Positions 48,854 through 56,890 are shown, counted from the stretch's first letter. The stretch: 60,957 bases of DNA from Kangiella sp. HD9-110m-PIT-SAG07 (GCA_003370465.1 QQTG01000020.1:1-60957), one strand, 5' to 3'. Translations and numbers: made by a program. Notes: generated by a model not told the origin, from the letters alone.

Positions 48854-49468
48854 GTGACAGAAGAATCATTACCATCTGAAGAAGAACTGGTCCAGAGACT
48901 AAAGAGTAACGATGCTGCCTTATTCGAGCGAGTGGTGAAAGAGTATCACTCGGCAATGTTTGCAGTCGCCTACTCGATTGCTGGCCCTGCGATTGCGGAC
49001 GAAGTTGTTCAAGAAGCTTGGATATCTGCGATTAATGCGATACATAAATTTGAAGGTCGTTCAGCCTTAAAATCGTGGCTTATCCGAATTACAGCAAATG
49101 AAGCAAAAACCCGCTTGCGTAAAGAGTCACGCTCAGTATCATTGGAGGCCGTTGATGAAAACTGGGCGACGGATACCCGATTCACGGAAAAAGGACATTG
49201 GGCAGGAGGCAATCCTGAGTGGGACATATCATCTCCTGACGACTTGCTAGCTGCCGACGAACTTCAAGATTGTGTCAAGAAACATATGGTCAAGTTACCT
49301 GATAACCAGCAGCAAATCATTAATTTAAGGGATGTTGGCGGAATGGATATGGACACAATTTGTAACATCCTAGAGATTACTGCATCTAATGCCCGAGTAT
49401 TATTACACCGCGCAAGAGACAAAATGCAGCAGGTGGTCGCGAAATTTCAGAGGACTGGAGAATGTTAA
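48854..49468 (+). CDS. ECF-type RNA polymerase sigma factor
   Basis: A 204-residue alternative sigma factor. Region 2 spans about 30-95 (AIADEVVQEAWISAINAIHKFEGRSALKSWLIRITANEAKTRLRK) and region 4 is near 150-195 (LPDNQQQIINLRDVGGMDMDTICNILEITASNARVLLHRARDKM). GTG at 48854 is preferred to TTG 48839 because GGGGAAG sits just upstream. The stop overlaps the anti-sigma start by seven bases. The regulon is unknown. Confidence 0.92.
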   Translation: MTEESLPSEEELVQRLKSNDAALFERVVKEYHSAMFAVAYSIAGPAIADEVVQEAWISAINAIHKFEGRSALKSWLIRITANEAKTRLRKESRSVSLEAVDENWATDTRFTEKGHWAGGNPEWDISSPDDLLAADELQDCVKKHMVKLPDNQQQIINLRDVGGMDMDTICNILEITASNARVLLHRARDKMQQVVAKFQRTGEC

Positions 49469-49698
49469 GTTGTAAACATACCATAGATCAGGGGACGGAT
49501 TACCTGGATAAAGAGCTGGGTTTTTGGCGTAAAGTCGAAATGAAAATGCACTTAATGATTTGTGTGAATTGCCGTCGCTATATGAAACAGCTGAAACAAA
49601 CAATTATGATGTTATCGAAAGGCCAGTTTAAAAAGCCAAGCGATCAGCAGGTTGAGCGCTTAAAGAAAGAATACCAAGACGTGAGTACTGATAAATAA
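49462..49698 (+). CDS. Small zinc-binding anti-sigma factor
   Basis: A 78-residue soluble protein with the zf-HC2 zinc motif His-x3-Cys-x2-Cys in HLMICVNC (about residues 30-37), preceded by Cys4, the likely fourth ligand. It overlaps the upstream sigma gene by seven bases, the standard arrangement for a ZAS-type redox- or metal-sensing anti-sigma factor. It lacks a membrane anchor, so sensing would be cytoplasmic. An exact inverted copy of 173 bases of this gene stands at the right end of the window. Confidence 0.88.
   Translation: MLSCKHTIDQGTDYLDKELGFWRKVEMKMHLMICVNCRRYMKQLKQTIMMLSKGQFKKPSDQQVERLKKEYQDVSTDK
49506..49678 (+). repeat. Source copy of a 173-base inverted duplication
   Basis: Every base of this segment of the anti-sigma gene occurs reverse-complemented at 60784-60956 (position p pairs with 110462-p). 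It is embedded in an intact gene here, so this is the original copy. Confidence 0.97.
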
Positions 49699-49730
49699 GT
49701 GATTAAGAGGTTTTGAGCGAGTTTTAGCTC

Positions 49731-49763
49731 CGTCATTCCCGCTCTTGAAAGGCAGGAATGACG
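49731..49763. repeat. REP-like palindrome between anti-sigma gene and bamE
   Basis: CGTCATTCC at 49731-49739 pairs with GGAATGACG at 49755-49763 around a C/G-containing loop. It lies between convergent genes and may act as a two-way transcript end. The GTCATTCC head recurs at 50.9 and 52.2 kb. Confidence 0.65.
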
Positions 49764-49775
49764 GCGAAAAAAAAG

Positions 49776-50087
49776 TTATTCTTTTTCAGGCTTAATAGTG
49801 CCTTCCATGCGTTCTAACTTATCATCAACGAAGTGAAGAATAAGACGCTTTGAGCGAGACTCGCCACTGGTTGGCTCTAAGTAATACAGGTAATACCAAG
49901 TGCTTTCCTCTAAATTCGTATTTAAAGCAGGTTTACCCAGAATGTAAGCAATTTGTGCTTTTGTCATGCCAGGCTCAATTTCATTAACTTCTTCTTGTTG
50001 TAGAATATTGCCCTGTTGAATCGATGGCGTATAAACACAAGCCGTCGAAAAAGCGATTAATAATGTTAAACAAAACAGTTTTTTCAT
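49776..50087 (-). CDS. bamE: Outer-membrane assembly lipoprotein BamE
   Basis: Lipoprotein subunit of the BAM complex that inserts beta-barrel proteins. It is 103 residues long, with a lipoprotein signal whose lipobox is FSTAC, Cys17 being the lipidated residue. SmpA/OmlA motifs are QGNILQQEEVNEIEPGMTKAQIAYILGKP and STWYYLYYLEP. Divergent from fur, a conserved gammaproteobacterial neighbourhood. It is a substrate of the Lgt encoded at 13.9 kb. Confidence 0.95.
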   Translation of the reverse strand: MKKLFCLTLLIAFSTACVYTPSIQQGNILQQEEVNEIEPGMTKAQIAYILGKPALNTNLEESTWYYLYYLEPTSGESRSKRLILHFVDDKLERMEGTIKPEKE

Positions 50088-50150
50088 GTGTTACCTAATT
50101 TCTTGAGTTATTAGTGATTTTAGAGGTTCTTATTTAACTTTCCAAATCAC

Positions 50151-50179
50151 TTTATATACAATCTGCGCCCTAGTATAAT
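50151..50179 (+). promoter_or_regulatory. Candidate fur promoter
   Basis: A consensus -10 box TATAAT at 50174-50179 with a weak TTTATA at the -35 position (50151-50156). It is placed about 35 bases before the fur start. No clear Fur box was recognised by eye. Confidence 0.45.
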
Positions 50180-50214
50180 CATTTTGTCGCGCAAATCTAT
50201 CGGAGGATGTATTT

Positions 50215-50616
50215 TTGGAAAGCCAACAGTTAAAAAAAGCAGGTCTTAAAGTTACTCTACCCAGGGTTAAGATTTTGCAAATACTGGAAAGTTCCGAGGA
50301 ACGCCACTTGAGTGCAGAAGATGTCTATAAACTGTTACTTGAGTCAGGCGATGATGTAGGTTTAGCGACGGTTTACCGCGTTTTGACCCAATTCGAAACT
50401 GCAGGACTAATTACACGCCACAACTTTGAAGGCGGCCACTCAGTTTTTGAGCTGGACGACGGCGAGCATCATGATCACATGGTGAATGTTGACGACGGTA
50501 CCGTTATTGAATTTATAAATGACGAAATTGAACGTCTACAGCATGATATTGCTGAAGAGCATGGCTTTGAGATTGTGGATCATAGCTTGGTTCTGTACGT
50601 TAAAAAGAAGAAATAA
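50215..50616 (+). CDS. fur: Ferric uptake regulator Fur
   Basis: A 133-residue iron-responsive repressor. The winged-helix N-terminus (LKKAGLKVTLPRVKILQILE, then GDDVGLATVYRVLTQFE) and metal-binding HHDHMVNV segment are clear. The second-site CxxC found in E. coli Fur is absent (NVDDGTVIEF instead), as in Pseudomonas-type Fur, so the structural zinc site is missing. The start is a TTG preceded by GGAGG at 50202-50206; an ATG at 50207 is out of frame. It would be expected to control iron uptake genes such as the permease at the left edge. Confidence 0.95.
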   Translation: MESQQLKKAGLKVTLPRVKILQILESSEERHLSAEDVYKLLLESGDDVGLATVYRVLTQFETAGLITRHNFEGGHSVFELDDGEHHDHMVNVDDGTVIEFINDEIERLQHDIAEEHGFEIVDHSLVLYVKKKK

Positions 50617-50635
50617 TTTGAAATTGCCTTGGGCA

Positions 50636-50717
50636 CGACCGCTTTGTTAAATCTGCCTGGCTCACTCAGTCATGCATTATGTATGCACTCCTTCGTTGCG
50701 CGGCGAATTTGCCGCGC
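50636..50717. repeat. Long intergenic hairpin element, copy B
   Basis: It follows fur. It has the head CTTTGTTAAAT, an inner stem around GCTCACTCAGT with CATGCAT, and at the 3' end a perfect seven-base-pair GC stem GCGCGGC/GCCGCGC (50698-50717) around GAATTT. It is organised like copies A and C. The 510-base gap between fur and the next gene holds this element, a REP-like sequence near 50906 and otherwise nothing recognisable. Confidence 0.5.
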
Positions 50718-50905
50718 ACTTACACTAAAATTCTAATTTCATCTCTACCCGTGCATCATGTGGTTTGTAGAATCTATTTTTTGCTAATTGCGCCTGTTCT
50801 AGAACAAAAATATTGTCTCGAAGTCTAGCCAGATTTTATCTCTTCGAGTGATTTTAACGTACTGAAAGGTATTCTCACCCGCATCAAAACCTTAATGCTA
50901 TGGTT

Positions 50906-50938
50906 CGTCATTCCGTCCTTGAGCCGGAAACCAGCTCT
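50906..50938. repeat. REP-like GTCATTCC element, degenerate
   Basis: CGTCATTCCGTCCTTGAGCCGGAAACCAG resembles the REP-type head seen at 49731, with a partial dyad TTCCG/CGGAA. No strong stem closes the outer end. Confidence 0.4.
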
Positions 50939-51126
50939 AGGGGCTGCTTATCTTTTACTTATTTTTATTCAAATACCTATAACTCTATAAATTGTAAAGA
51001 AATCTGACTGATTGATTTTTGTACAATTGGGCGTATACTTTTTGCTCTTGGAGATCGAATTGACCTCTCTATAAAGCTTGCGCTTGTACTCATGTTCTAC
51101 TTCAGTTAATGAAAAAGGAGTTAGCT

Positions 51127-51897
51127 ATGAACAAGCGTTTCAACACTATATGCCTCTTACTGGCAGTCATATCTTTTGTCTTCTTAAACATGCAAGATGC
51201 CGAAGCTGCGGATGAAAAACCGCCAGCAATGGCTGAAATGTGGCATGTTAAAATTGATCCAGCTGATCAAAAGAGTTTTGAAGAAGCATTAGCCGCTCAT
51301 GCGAAGTTTAGAAAGGAGAATGGTGATCCGAGAAATTGGTCTACTTACACACCTCACACCGGTGTTGTTGGTCGAGACTATTATATTCGCCATTGTTGTT
51401 TTAAATGGAGCGATCATCAAAAGTACAGTGATTTAGCAGCCCATAAGGAGCTTGGAGAAAACTGGGAAAATGGACCCGGAAAGTATGTTAAAAAAACGAA
51501 GCACTTCTATTCTTGGGTAGACCACGCTAACAGTCAGTGGCCTGAGGGCACTAAAGCGAACTTGTTGAGGTTAACTCACCATAAGTTAAAGCCAAACTCG
51601 AATATTGGCCCTGTAGTGAAAGAAATTTCAGACTTAGCTAAGAAGATGGGCTGGAAACGTTCGTGGGGCTGGGTTTATGAGCGAAATATGGATGGCGTTT
51701 ATCTAACCTTAGCCATGCCGAGCGAGAATTTCGCAGGGTTTGAAGAACCTAAACCAAACTTTGAAGAAATGGCGGCGAAAGAAATTGGTGAGGATGAACT
51801 GAAAGACTTATTCAGTCGCTTTGATGAGCATGTCGAAAGCCTTAGTTTTAGGATTATGCGCTTTAGACCTAAGTTGTCGGTAATGCACGACAAATAA
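51127..51897 (+). CDS. Exported protein of unknown function, possibly a dimeric alpha/beta-barrel fold
   Basis: A 256-residue protein with a signal peptide ending near AEAA. ATG 51127 is chosen since AAGGAG lies seven bases upstream. The mature part opens with AEMWHVKIDPADQKSFEEALAAHAKFRKENGDP, which reads like a strand-helix start of a ferredoxin-like (ABM/dimeric barrel) domain; a second such unit may begin at LLRLTHHKLKPNSNIGPVVKEI. It is His- and Trp-rich (HCCFKWSDHQKY with vicinal cysteines). I do not recognise a named family. Confidence 0.65.
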   Translation: MNKRFNTICLLLAVISFVFLNMQDAEAADEKPPAMAEMWHVKIDPADQKSFEEALAAHAKFRKENGDPRNWSTYTPHTGVVGRDYYIRHCCFKWSDHQKYSDLAAHKELGENWENGPGKYVKKTKHFYSWVDHANSQWPEGTKANLLRLTHHKLKPNSNIGPVVKEISDLAKKMGWKRSWGWVYERNMDGVYLTLAMPSENFAGFEEPKPNFEEMAAKEIGEDELKDLFSRFDEHVESLSFRIMRFRPKLSVMHDK

Positions 51898-51975
51898 TAC
51901 AGTTGGAATAACCTCGAAGGAAGATCGGTCTTATAGTCTTATAGATAAGTGACACTTCGAGGTTATATTCCTCCG

Positions 51976-52191
51976 TTACTCACCTAGGGTAACTTGATAG
52001 GTCTCATCCATAAACTCAATCGTATCTCCTGATACGACCTTTTTACGTTTTTGAGTTTCGACGTTGCCATTAACCTTGACCAATCCCTCGCTAATGACCA
52101 TCTTAGCCTCGCCACCGCTGCCGACGATGCCTTCAAACTTGAGTATCTTAAATAATTCGACGGGTTCTTTGTTGATGATGATTGTGTTCAT
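51976..52191 (-). CDS. S4-domain RNA-binding protein, YbcJ-like
   Basis: A 71-residue protein that is a single S4 RNA-binding domain: ELFKILKFEGIVGSGGEAKMVISEGLVKVNGNVETQKRKKVVSGDTIEF. It resembles E. coli YbcJ and the Bacillus YaaA-like group. The role is probably in ribosome or tRNA contacts but is not established. Monocistronic. Confidence 0.9.
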   Translation of the reverse strand: MNTIIINKEPVELFKILKFEGIVGSGGEAKMVISEGLVKVNGNVETQKRKKVVSGDTIEFMDETYQVTLGE

Positions 52192-52220
52192 GATTGACCT
52201 TGAAAATAAATTAGTAAGCT

Positions 52221-52246
52221 GTCATTCCGCGGTTTAACCGCGGAAT
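52221..52246. repeat. Perfect palindrome, REP-like
   Basis: ATTCCGCGGTT/AACCGCGGAAT, an 11-base perfect inverted repeat around one base (52224-52246), with the GTCATTCC head shared by the elements at 49.7 and 50.9 kb. It lies between the S4-domain gene and the PemK-like gene. Confidence 0.7.
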
Positions 52247-52390
52247 CTAATTAGATTGATGGGTTACTTTTCGCTAACACATCCTATATTGCTAGTTTAC
52301 TTTACTTAAGTACTAATTAGGAAGGCTTTCAATATATTAGAGAAATAATGTAAAGTATTGCACTAGATTGCATTAAGGAAGATTATTTAA

Positions 52391-52750
52391 GTGGCTATAA
52401 AGTTTCATCCGAAGGTAGGTCAATTGCTACTATGCGACTTTTCAGTAGGGTTTAAAGAGCCTGAAATGGTTAAAAATAAACGTCCAGTTGTGGTAATTAG
52501 CCCAAGTATGGCTGGAAGACAAAACCTGGTAACAGTGGTTGCCTTGAGCACAAAAGAGCCAGAAAAACTGCTCAACTACCATTATAAATTACCAAAAAAT
52601 TCTATGCCACAACTAGGCAGGTTTCAAACTAGTGATACATGGCTTAAAGGTGATATGATTTATACTGTTGGATTTCACCGGCTAAATTTGATTTTATCAA
52701 CAAAAGAGACGCAAATACTGGAAAGCGGATATATTTCAATAATAGGCTAG
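52391..52750 (+). CDS. PemK/MazF-like toxin-family protein without visible antitoxin
   Basis: A 119-residue protein of the PemK/MazF (CcdB-like) fold: GQLLLCDFSVGFKEPEMVKNKRPVVVISPSMAGRQNLVTVVALSTK matches the family's first strands and RPVVVIS motif. Members are mRNA interferases. No antitoxin-sized gene flanks it; the S4-domain gene lies the other way. GTG at 52391 follows AAGGAA. It may be orphan, recently acquired or of altered function. It is more A+T-rich than its neighbours. Confidence 0.8.
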   Translation: MAIKFHPKVGQLLLCDFSVGFKEPEMVKNKRPVVVISPSMAGRQNLVTVVALSTKEPEKLLNYHYKLPKNSMPQLGRFQTSDTWLKGDMIYTVGFHRLNLILSTKETQILESGYISIIG

Positions 52751-52839
52751 GTAGAGAGCAAATGAAAAAGATATACAGCTGTGTTTTGCATGGAATAAAC
52801 TTAGGCTTCCTCAGTGAACATTTGTAAATTGTAAGTAAA

Positions 52840-52869
52840 TTGACTTGTAATTAACTAATTTAGTATATA
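52840..52869 (+). promoter_or_regulatory. Promoter of the predicted small RNA
   Basis: TTGACT at 52840-52845 and TATATA at 52864-52869 with an 18-base spacer, near consensus for sigma-70. A start site near 52877 would put the transcript directly before the structured region. Confidence 0.6.
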
Positions 52870-52876
52870 TATTCTT

Positions 52877-53010
52877 AGTCGTTCCTGCTCTGCATAGCAT
52901 CAGGCTTTCGAGACTACACCATGGTCCGACCAGTGTAGCCAGCCCAGCAAGAGGTGATAACAAACTTAGCTGGTGCTGAGTTAAAGGCTCCCTATGAGGA
53001 GCCTTTTGTA
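52877..53010 (+). ncRNA. Predicted small noncoding RNA, about 135 nucleotides
   Basis: A self-contained unit of promoter, structure and terminator between the PemK-like gene and recN, without a credible reading frame. Three stems can be drawn: AGTC...GACT closing CCTG/CAGG (52877-52915); CTACAC-CA-TGGT/ACCA-GTGTAG around CCG (52913-52937); and AGCCCAGC with GCTGGTGCT around an A-rich loop containing GAGGTGATAACAAAC (52937-52977), leaving a possible unpaired pairing region. A terminator follows. I could not match it to 6S, 4.5S, tmRNA, RNase P, RyhB or Spot 42. The class is unknown. Confidence 0.65.
52983..53010 (+). terminator. Terminator of the predicted small RNA
   Basis: Nine-base-pair stem AAAGGCTCC/GGAGCCTTT with a six-base loop and a following T-rich tail (53004-53013). 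It fits rightward transcription. It would also meet leftward transcripts leaving recN. Confidence 0.85.
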
Positions 53011-53026
53011 TTTATAATGTTCGATT

Positions 53027-54679
53027 TTAATTTAATAATTCTTTTGCGTGATTTCTGATAGTTTCGGTGATCTCTACGCCACCAATCATACGGGCTAATT
53101 CTTCTACGCGTTGTTCTTTATTGAGTTCTTGTAAGTCGGTCTGGGTGCTTTTCTTGTCTTGTGACTTGGCGACCATAAGATGCTGATGGCCCTGGGCGGC
53201 GACTTGTGCTTGGTGTGTGACGCAGAGGATTTGGGCCTTTCTGCCTAAATCTGCCAAAAGCTTGCCAACAATTTCAGCGGTACCGCCGCCGATACCAACG
53301 TCGACTTCATCGAAGATTAATGTTGGTAGCTGAATAGTTTGAGCGTTAATGACTTGTAGTGCTAAGCTGATCCGAGACAATTCACCACCAGAAGCCACTT
53401 TACGCAGCGGCTGCGGTTGCTGTCCGGGGTTAGTACTGACCATAAACTCAGCGGTTTCTAGTCCTTGGGACTTGTAGGATTCTTTGTCGGTTGGGTTTAG
53501 CGCTACTTCAAACACACCATTACCCAAGCCTAAATCCTTCATCAGCTTAACCACCTGTTTCTCGAGATCTTTTGCCGACTTTGTGCGTGCTTTAGAGACT
53601 TGTGTCGCCAGTTTGCTATAACTTTCCTGCTGATGGCTTAACTCTTTCTCTAAGTCGTCAAAGGTTTGCTCGTCGCCCGACAGCTGTTCGAGTTCTTGCT
53701 CAATGGCTTGCTTAGTTTCAGGTAAATCGACCATGGTTACTTGGTGCTTACGAGCGAGATCGTGCAATAAGGTTAACTCTTGGTCGAGCTGCTGGAATTC
53801 TGCAGGGTCAATATCGAGGTGTTCAATATAGTCTCGTAGTTCATGACTGGCTTCTTCAATTTCGACCAGCGCGGACTGCAATAAATCGTGGGTTCCAGTA
53901 ACGCCTTGATCCATTTGCTGCATATCGTTAATGATGTGGATGATGCGCCCGAGTTGGCTCACAATGTTTTCATCGTCTTCATTCAAAGCCATGAGACTTT
54001 GTTGGCCTTGTTCGAGTAACTTGCTGGCATTAGCTGCACGCTTGTGATCATTTTCGATGTCTTTGGCGCGATCGATCGGTGCTTTTTCAAGCTCTTCGAG
54101 CTGAAACGTCAGTAAGTCACGGCGATCGTTTTTGTCTTTCAACGACTCTTTAAAAGAGGTTAACTTCGTTGAAATACTGTTTATTTGTTTAGAAATGGTG
54201 CGTAACTCTTGAGTCTCGGCTGATAAGTAAGCGAAACGATCGAGTAGCTGTAAATGAGTCTGTGGCTTAAACAGCGACTGATGTTCATGTTGTCCATGAA
54301 TGTCCACTAAAAAGTCGCCAAGTTCGCTTAATTGCGTCAAATTAACAGGTTGGCCGTTAATAAAAGCGCGCGAGCGTCCGTCGTGGTTTATCACACGGCG
54401 AAGTATGCAATCTTCTTCATCATCCAGCATTTGCTCTTCGAGCCAGTGGTGAACAGGCTTTAACTTTGAAATATCAAATACCGCACTGATTTCAGCGCGC
54501 TTGGCACCGTTTCGAACCACGGCGCTATCGGCCCGAGTACCCAGCGCAAAAGAGAGGGCATCGACCATGATAGATTTACCCGCGCCGGTCTCACCCGTGA
54601 CTACGGTCATGCCTGATTGCAAATCCAAATCAAGCTGTTCGATGATGGCAAAGTCTTTGATATGAATACTTGAGAGCAT
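53027..54679 (-). CDS. recN: DNA repair protein RecN
   Basis: A 550-residue SMC-like ATPase acting in double-strand-break repair. Walker A is GETGAGKSIMVDAL near residue 30; the long central region (about 160-350) is coiled-coil; the C-terminal ABC signature KVASGGELSRISLALQV and Walker B LIFDEVDVGIGGGTAE are intact. The recN-nadK neighbourhood next to the heat-shock genes is typical of gammaproteobacteria. It is 35 bases after nadK. Confidence 0.97.
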   Translation of the reverse strand: MLSSIHIKDFAIIEQLDLDLQSGMTVVTGETGAGKSIMVDALSFALGTRADSAVVRNGAKRAEISAVFDISKLKPVHHWLEEQMLDDEEDCILRRVINHDGRSRAFINGQPVNLTQLSELGDFLVDIHGQHEHQSLFKPQTHLQLLDRFAYLSAETQELRTISKQINSISTKLTSFKESLKDKNDRRDLLTFQLEELEKAPIDRAKDIENDHKRAANASKLLEQGQQSLMALNEDDENIVSQLGRIIHIINDMQQMDQGVTGTHDLLQSALVEIEEASHELRDYIEHLDIDPAEFQQLDQELTLLHDLARKHQVTMVDLPETKQAIEQELEQLSGDEQTFDDLEKELSHQQESYSKLATQVSKARTKSAKDLEKQVVKLMKDLGLGNGVFEVALNPTDKESYKSQGLETAEFMVSTNPGQQPQPLRKVASGGELSRISLALQVINAQTIQLPTLIFDEVDVGIGGGTAEIVGKLLADLGRKAQILCVTHQAQVAAQGHQHLMVAKSQDKKSTQTDLQELNKEQRVEELARMIGGVEITETIRNHAKELLN

Positions 54680-54714
54680 GCGTTAGCTTTCTGTGTTGGT
54701 TATTAATGAGTTAA

Positions 54715-55599
54715 TTATAATTTTGAGCCCCAGCCGAGCTTAGTCCGAAGCAGGCTGAAATAGTCGTAATCTTTAGGGTGCAATAACCACAAATCTTCTT
54801 TGCGTTTGCGTATGCAGATTTTTTCACCTGGCGCGACTGGGAAGCGTACCTGCCCGTCGCAGCTTAATCGAGCTTCGTTCTCATTCGCTTGGCTAAATAC
54901 GATATCAACTTTACTATCTGCGTCAATTGAAATCGGGCGGCTAGAAAGCGTATGTGGGAACATCGGTACCAGAGAAATAGCGTTAATCGATGGAGACATA
55001 ATCGGACCGCCAGCAGATAGTGAGTAAGCGGTTGAGCCTGTTGGTGTAGAAATAATTAAACCATCACCGCGCAAGCTGTAAACGAAAGAGTCGTTAATAT
55101 AGACCTCGAACTCAATCATGCGCGAAATTTCACCGGGATAAAGTACGATATCGTTTAAAGCATCGCTGTAACGTTCTTTTTTAGCATCACCTGCAATATC
55201 GGCCTCAAGCAGAAAGCGTCGTTCCTGCGTATATTCGCCGGATAAAACTTCGCTAACTTTTTCGGTCACTTGCTGTGGCTGGATATCGGTCAAAAAGCCT
55301 AAATAGCCCCGGTTAACACCAAGTAAAGGAATGTTGTAGCTCGCCATTAAACGCGCTGCATAAAGCATGGAGCCATCGCCACCGACGACAATGACCAGAT
55401 TCGCTTGTTCACCGATAGTTTGCCATGTTGCCTGACGGTCGGATGATACCTCTAGTTCAGACGCAACAGAGCCTTCGACTAAAACGTTATAGCCGTCGTC
55501 GAGTAAGTGACGATACAGTGTCATAATGGTTTCGCCGACCTCTTGGTGTTTCGGTTTGCCCATTATGCCGATGGTTTTAAAACTTAAAGCAGGAGCCAC
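54715..55599 (-). CDS. nadK: NAD kinase
   Basis: Phosphorylates NAD to NADP. It is 294 residues long. The GGDGSMLYAARL motif, NRGYLGFLTD, and the NAD-binding GDGLIISTPTGSTAYSLSAGGPI segment are all present. Divergent from hrcA, with a 129-base shared promoter region. Confidence 0.96.
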   Translation of the reverse strand: MAPALSFKTIGIMGKPKHQEVGETIMTLYRHLLDDGYNVLVEGSVASELEVSSDRQATWQTIGEQANLVIVVGGDGSMLYAARLMASYNIPLLGVNRGYLGFLTDIQPQQVTEKVSEVLSGEYTQERRFLLEADIAGDAKKERYSDALNDIVLYPGEISRMIEFEVYINDSFVYSLRGDGLIISTPTGSTAYSLSAGGPIMSPSINAISLVPMFPHTLSSRPISIDADSKVDIVFSQANENEARLSCDGQVRFPVAPGEKICIRKRKEDLWLLHPKDYDYFSLLRTKLGWGSKL

Positions 55600-55614
55600 G
55601 TTTGCTCTTTGTCC

Positions 55615-55642
55615 CTTGTAATTGCATTATTGACCCACATTT
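55615..55642 (+). promoter_or_regulatory. Candidate sigma-32 promoter for hrcA
   Basis: CTTGTAA at 55615-55621 and CCCACATTT at 55634-55642 resemble the heat-shock -35 (CTTGAAA) and -10 (CCCCATNT) with a 12-base spacer. The match is partial. No CIRCE inverted repeat was seen in this spacer. Confidence 0.35.
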
Positions 55643-55728
55643 AAGAATATATACAGCGAATAGGCAAGGCTTTTGCTAAAACAGAGCAGAAACTTATAAC
55701 GGTAAATTCTAGGAACTTAAGATAATTA

Positions 55729-56787
55729 ATGAGCAAATTTGACCAGCGCGCCCAGATATTGATGAAAACATTGGTAGAAACTTATATTTCTAGCGGTCAG
55801 CCGGTTGGCTCGAAAACCTTGTTGGCGAACTCGCAATTAAGCGTCAGTACAGCAACGGTTCGCAATGTCATGCAAGACCTAGAAAGTATGGGCTTACTAA
55901 CCGCACCATACACGTCAGCCGGTCGTATTCCAACTTCACAAGGCGTCCGTTTGTTTGTGGATCAGCTGCTCACTGTATCGAATGTAGAAGAAATTTACTT
56001 AAAGCAACTACAGCAGCATTTAGGTAAAGTTTCGGAAACCGGCGAGATGTTGTCGAGTGTGTCTAACATGCTGTCGCAGGTGACGCAGATGGCGGGTCTG
56101 ATACGAGTGCCTCGCCGAGATGTTACGCGTGTTAAGCAGGTTGAGTTTGTGCCTCTTTCGCAGAGTAGCGAATCTCAGAATAAGGTGCTGGTGGTTTTAG
56201 TGCTAAGCGATGGCGAAGTGCAAAACCGTGTGATCTATTTGGATACTCCGGTGTCTCGATCAGAGCTTCAGCAGGCTTCGAATTATGTGAATCATCATTT
56301 TGCGGGTAAAGAGCTGGATACGGTGCGCCGTGAGCTACTAAACGAGCTGAAAGCTGACCGAGCCAAGATGGATCAAATGATGGGTTCGATGATGGAGGTT
56401 GCGGAGAAGGGCTTTACTGGTGGAGCAGACGATGAAGTGCAAGTTACAGGCAAATCACAGTTGCTAAACTGGGTTAATTCGGGTGATATTTCGGATTTAC
56501 AGTCGGTTTTTACTGCTTTTTCAGAGAAAACGCAGATGCTGACTTTATTGGATAAATGCTTGAGTGCGGAGGGCGTACAGCTCTTTATCGGCGAAGAATC
56601 AGGTTATGATGTCTTGTCGCAATGCAGTGTCGTCGGCGCGCCTTACAGCATTGATGGCGAAGCTGTCGGTGTTCTGGCGGTGGTAGGCCCGACTCGTATG
56701 GCCTATGACAAAGTCATTCCGATGGTCGATATTACCGCAAAATTGATATCCGCAGCCTTGAATAATGATGACGAAACCTCATATTGA
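55729..56787 (+). CDS. hrcA: Heat-inducible transcription repressor HrcA
   Basis: A 352-residue repressor that binds CIRCE operators with help from GroEL. The N-terminal winged helix (ILMKTLVETYISSGQPVGSKTLLANSQLSVSTATVRNVMQDLESMGLL) and the YTSAGRIPTSQGVRLFVDQLL segment are characteristic. HrcA is absent from enteric bacteria but found in several other gammaproteobacterial lineages. It is upstream of grpE in the same direction; its likely target, groESL, is outside the window. Confidence 0.95.
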   Translation: MSKFDQRAQILMKTLVETYISSGQPVGSKTLLANSQLSVSTATVRNVMQDLESMGLLTAPYTSAGRIPTSQGVRLFVDQLLTVSNVEEIYLKQLQQHLGKVSETGEMLSSVSNMLSQVTQMAGLIRVPRRDVTRVKQVEFVPLSQSSESQNKVLVVLVLSDGEVQNRVIYLDTPVSRSELQQASNYVNHHFAGKELDTVRRELLNELKADRAKMDQMMGSMMEVAEKGFTGGADDEVQVTGKSQLLNWVNSGDISDLQSVFTAFSEKTQMLTLLDKCLSAEGVQLFIGEESGYDVLSQCSVVGAPYSIDGEAVGVLAVVGPTRMAYDKVIPMVDITAKLISAALNNDDETSY

Positions 56788-56890
56788 GTGTCACGATAGA
56801 ATTCTTACTATTTTCTCGGCAAAGTAGGCTAAAAGAAGATGCCTGTACCGAGGAAAGAAACAGCAAATAGCAGAAATTGTGGAGAAACAT

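Noticed and set aside
52877..53010. Assignment of the small RNA to 4.5S, 6S, tmRNA or RyhB
   Set aside because: The diagnostic conserved segments of each were looked for and are absent, so it is left unnamed.
55600..55728. CIRCE operator upstream of hrcA
   Set aside because: No TTAGCACTC-N9-GAGTGCTAA-like inverted repeat is present here or before dnaK.
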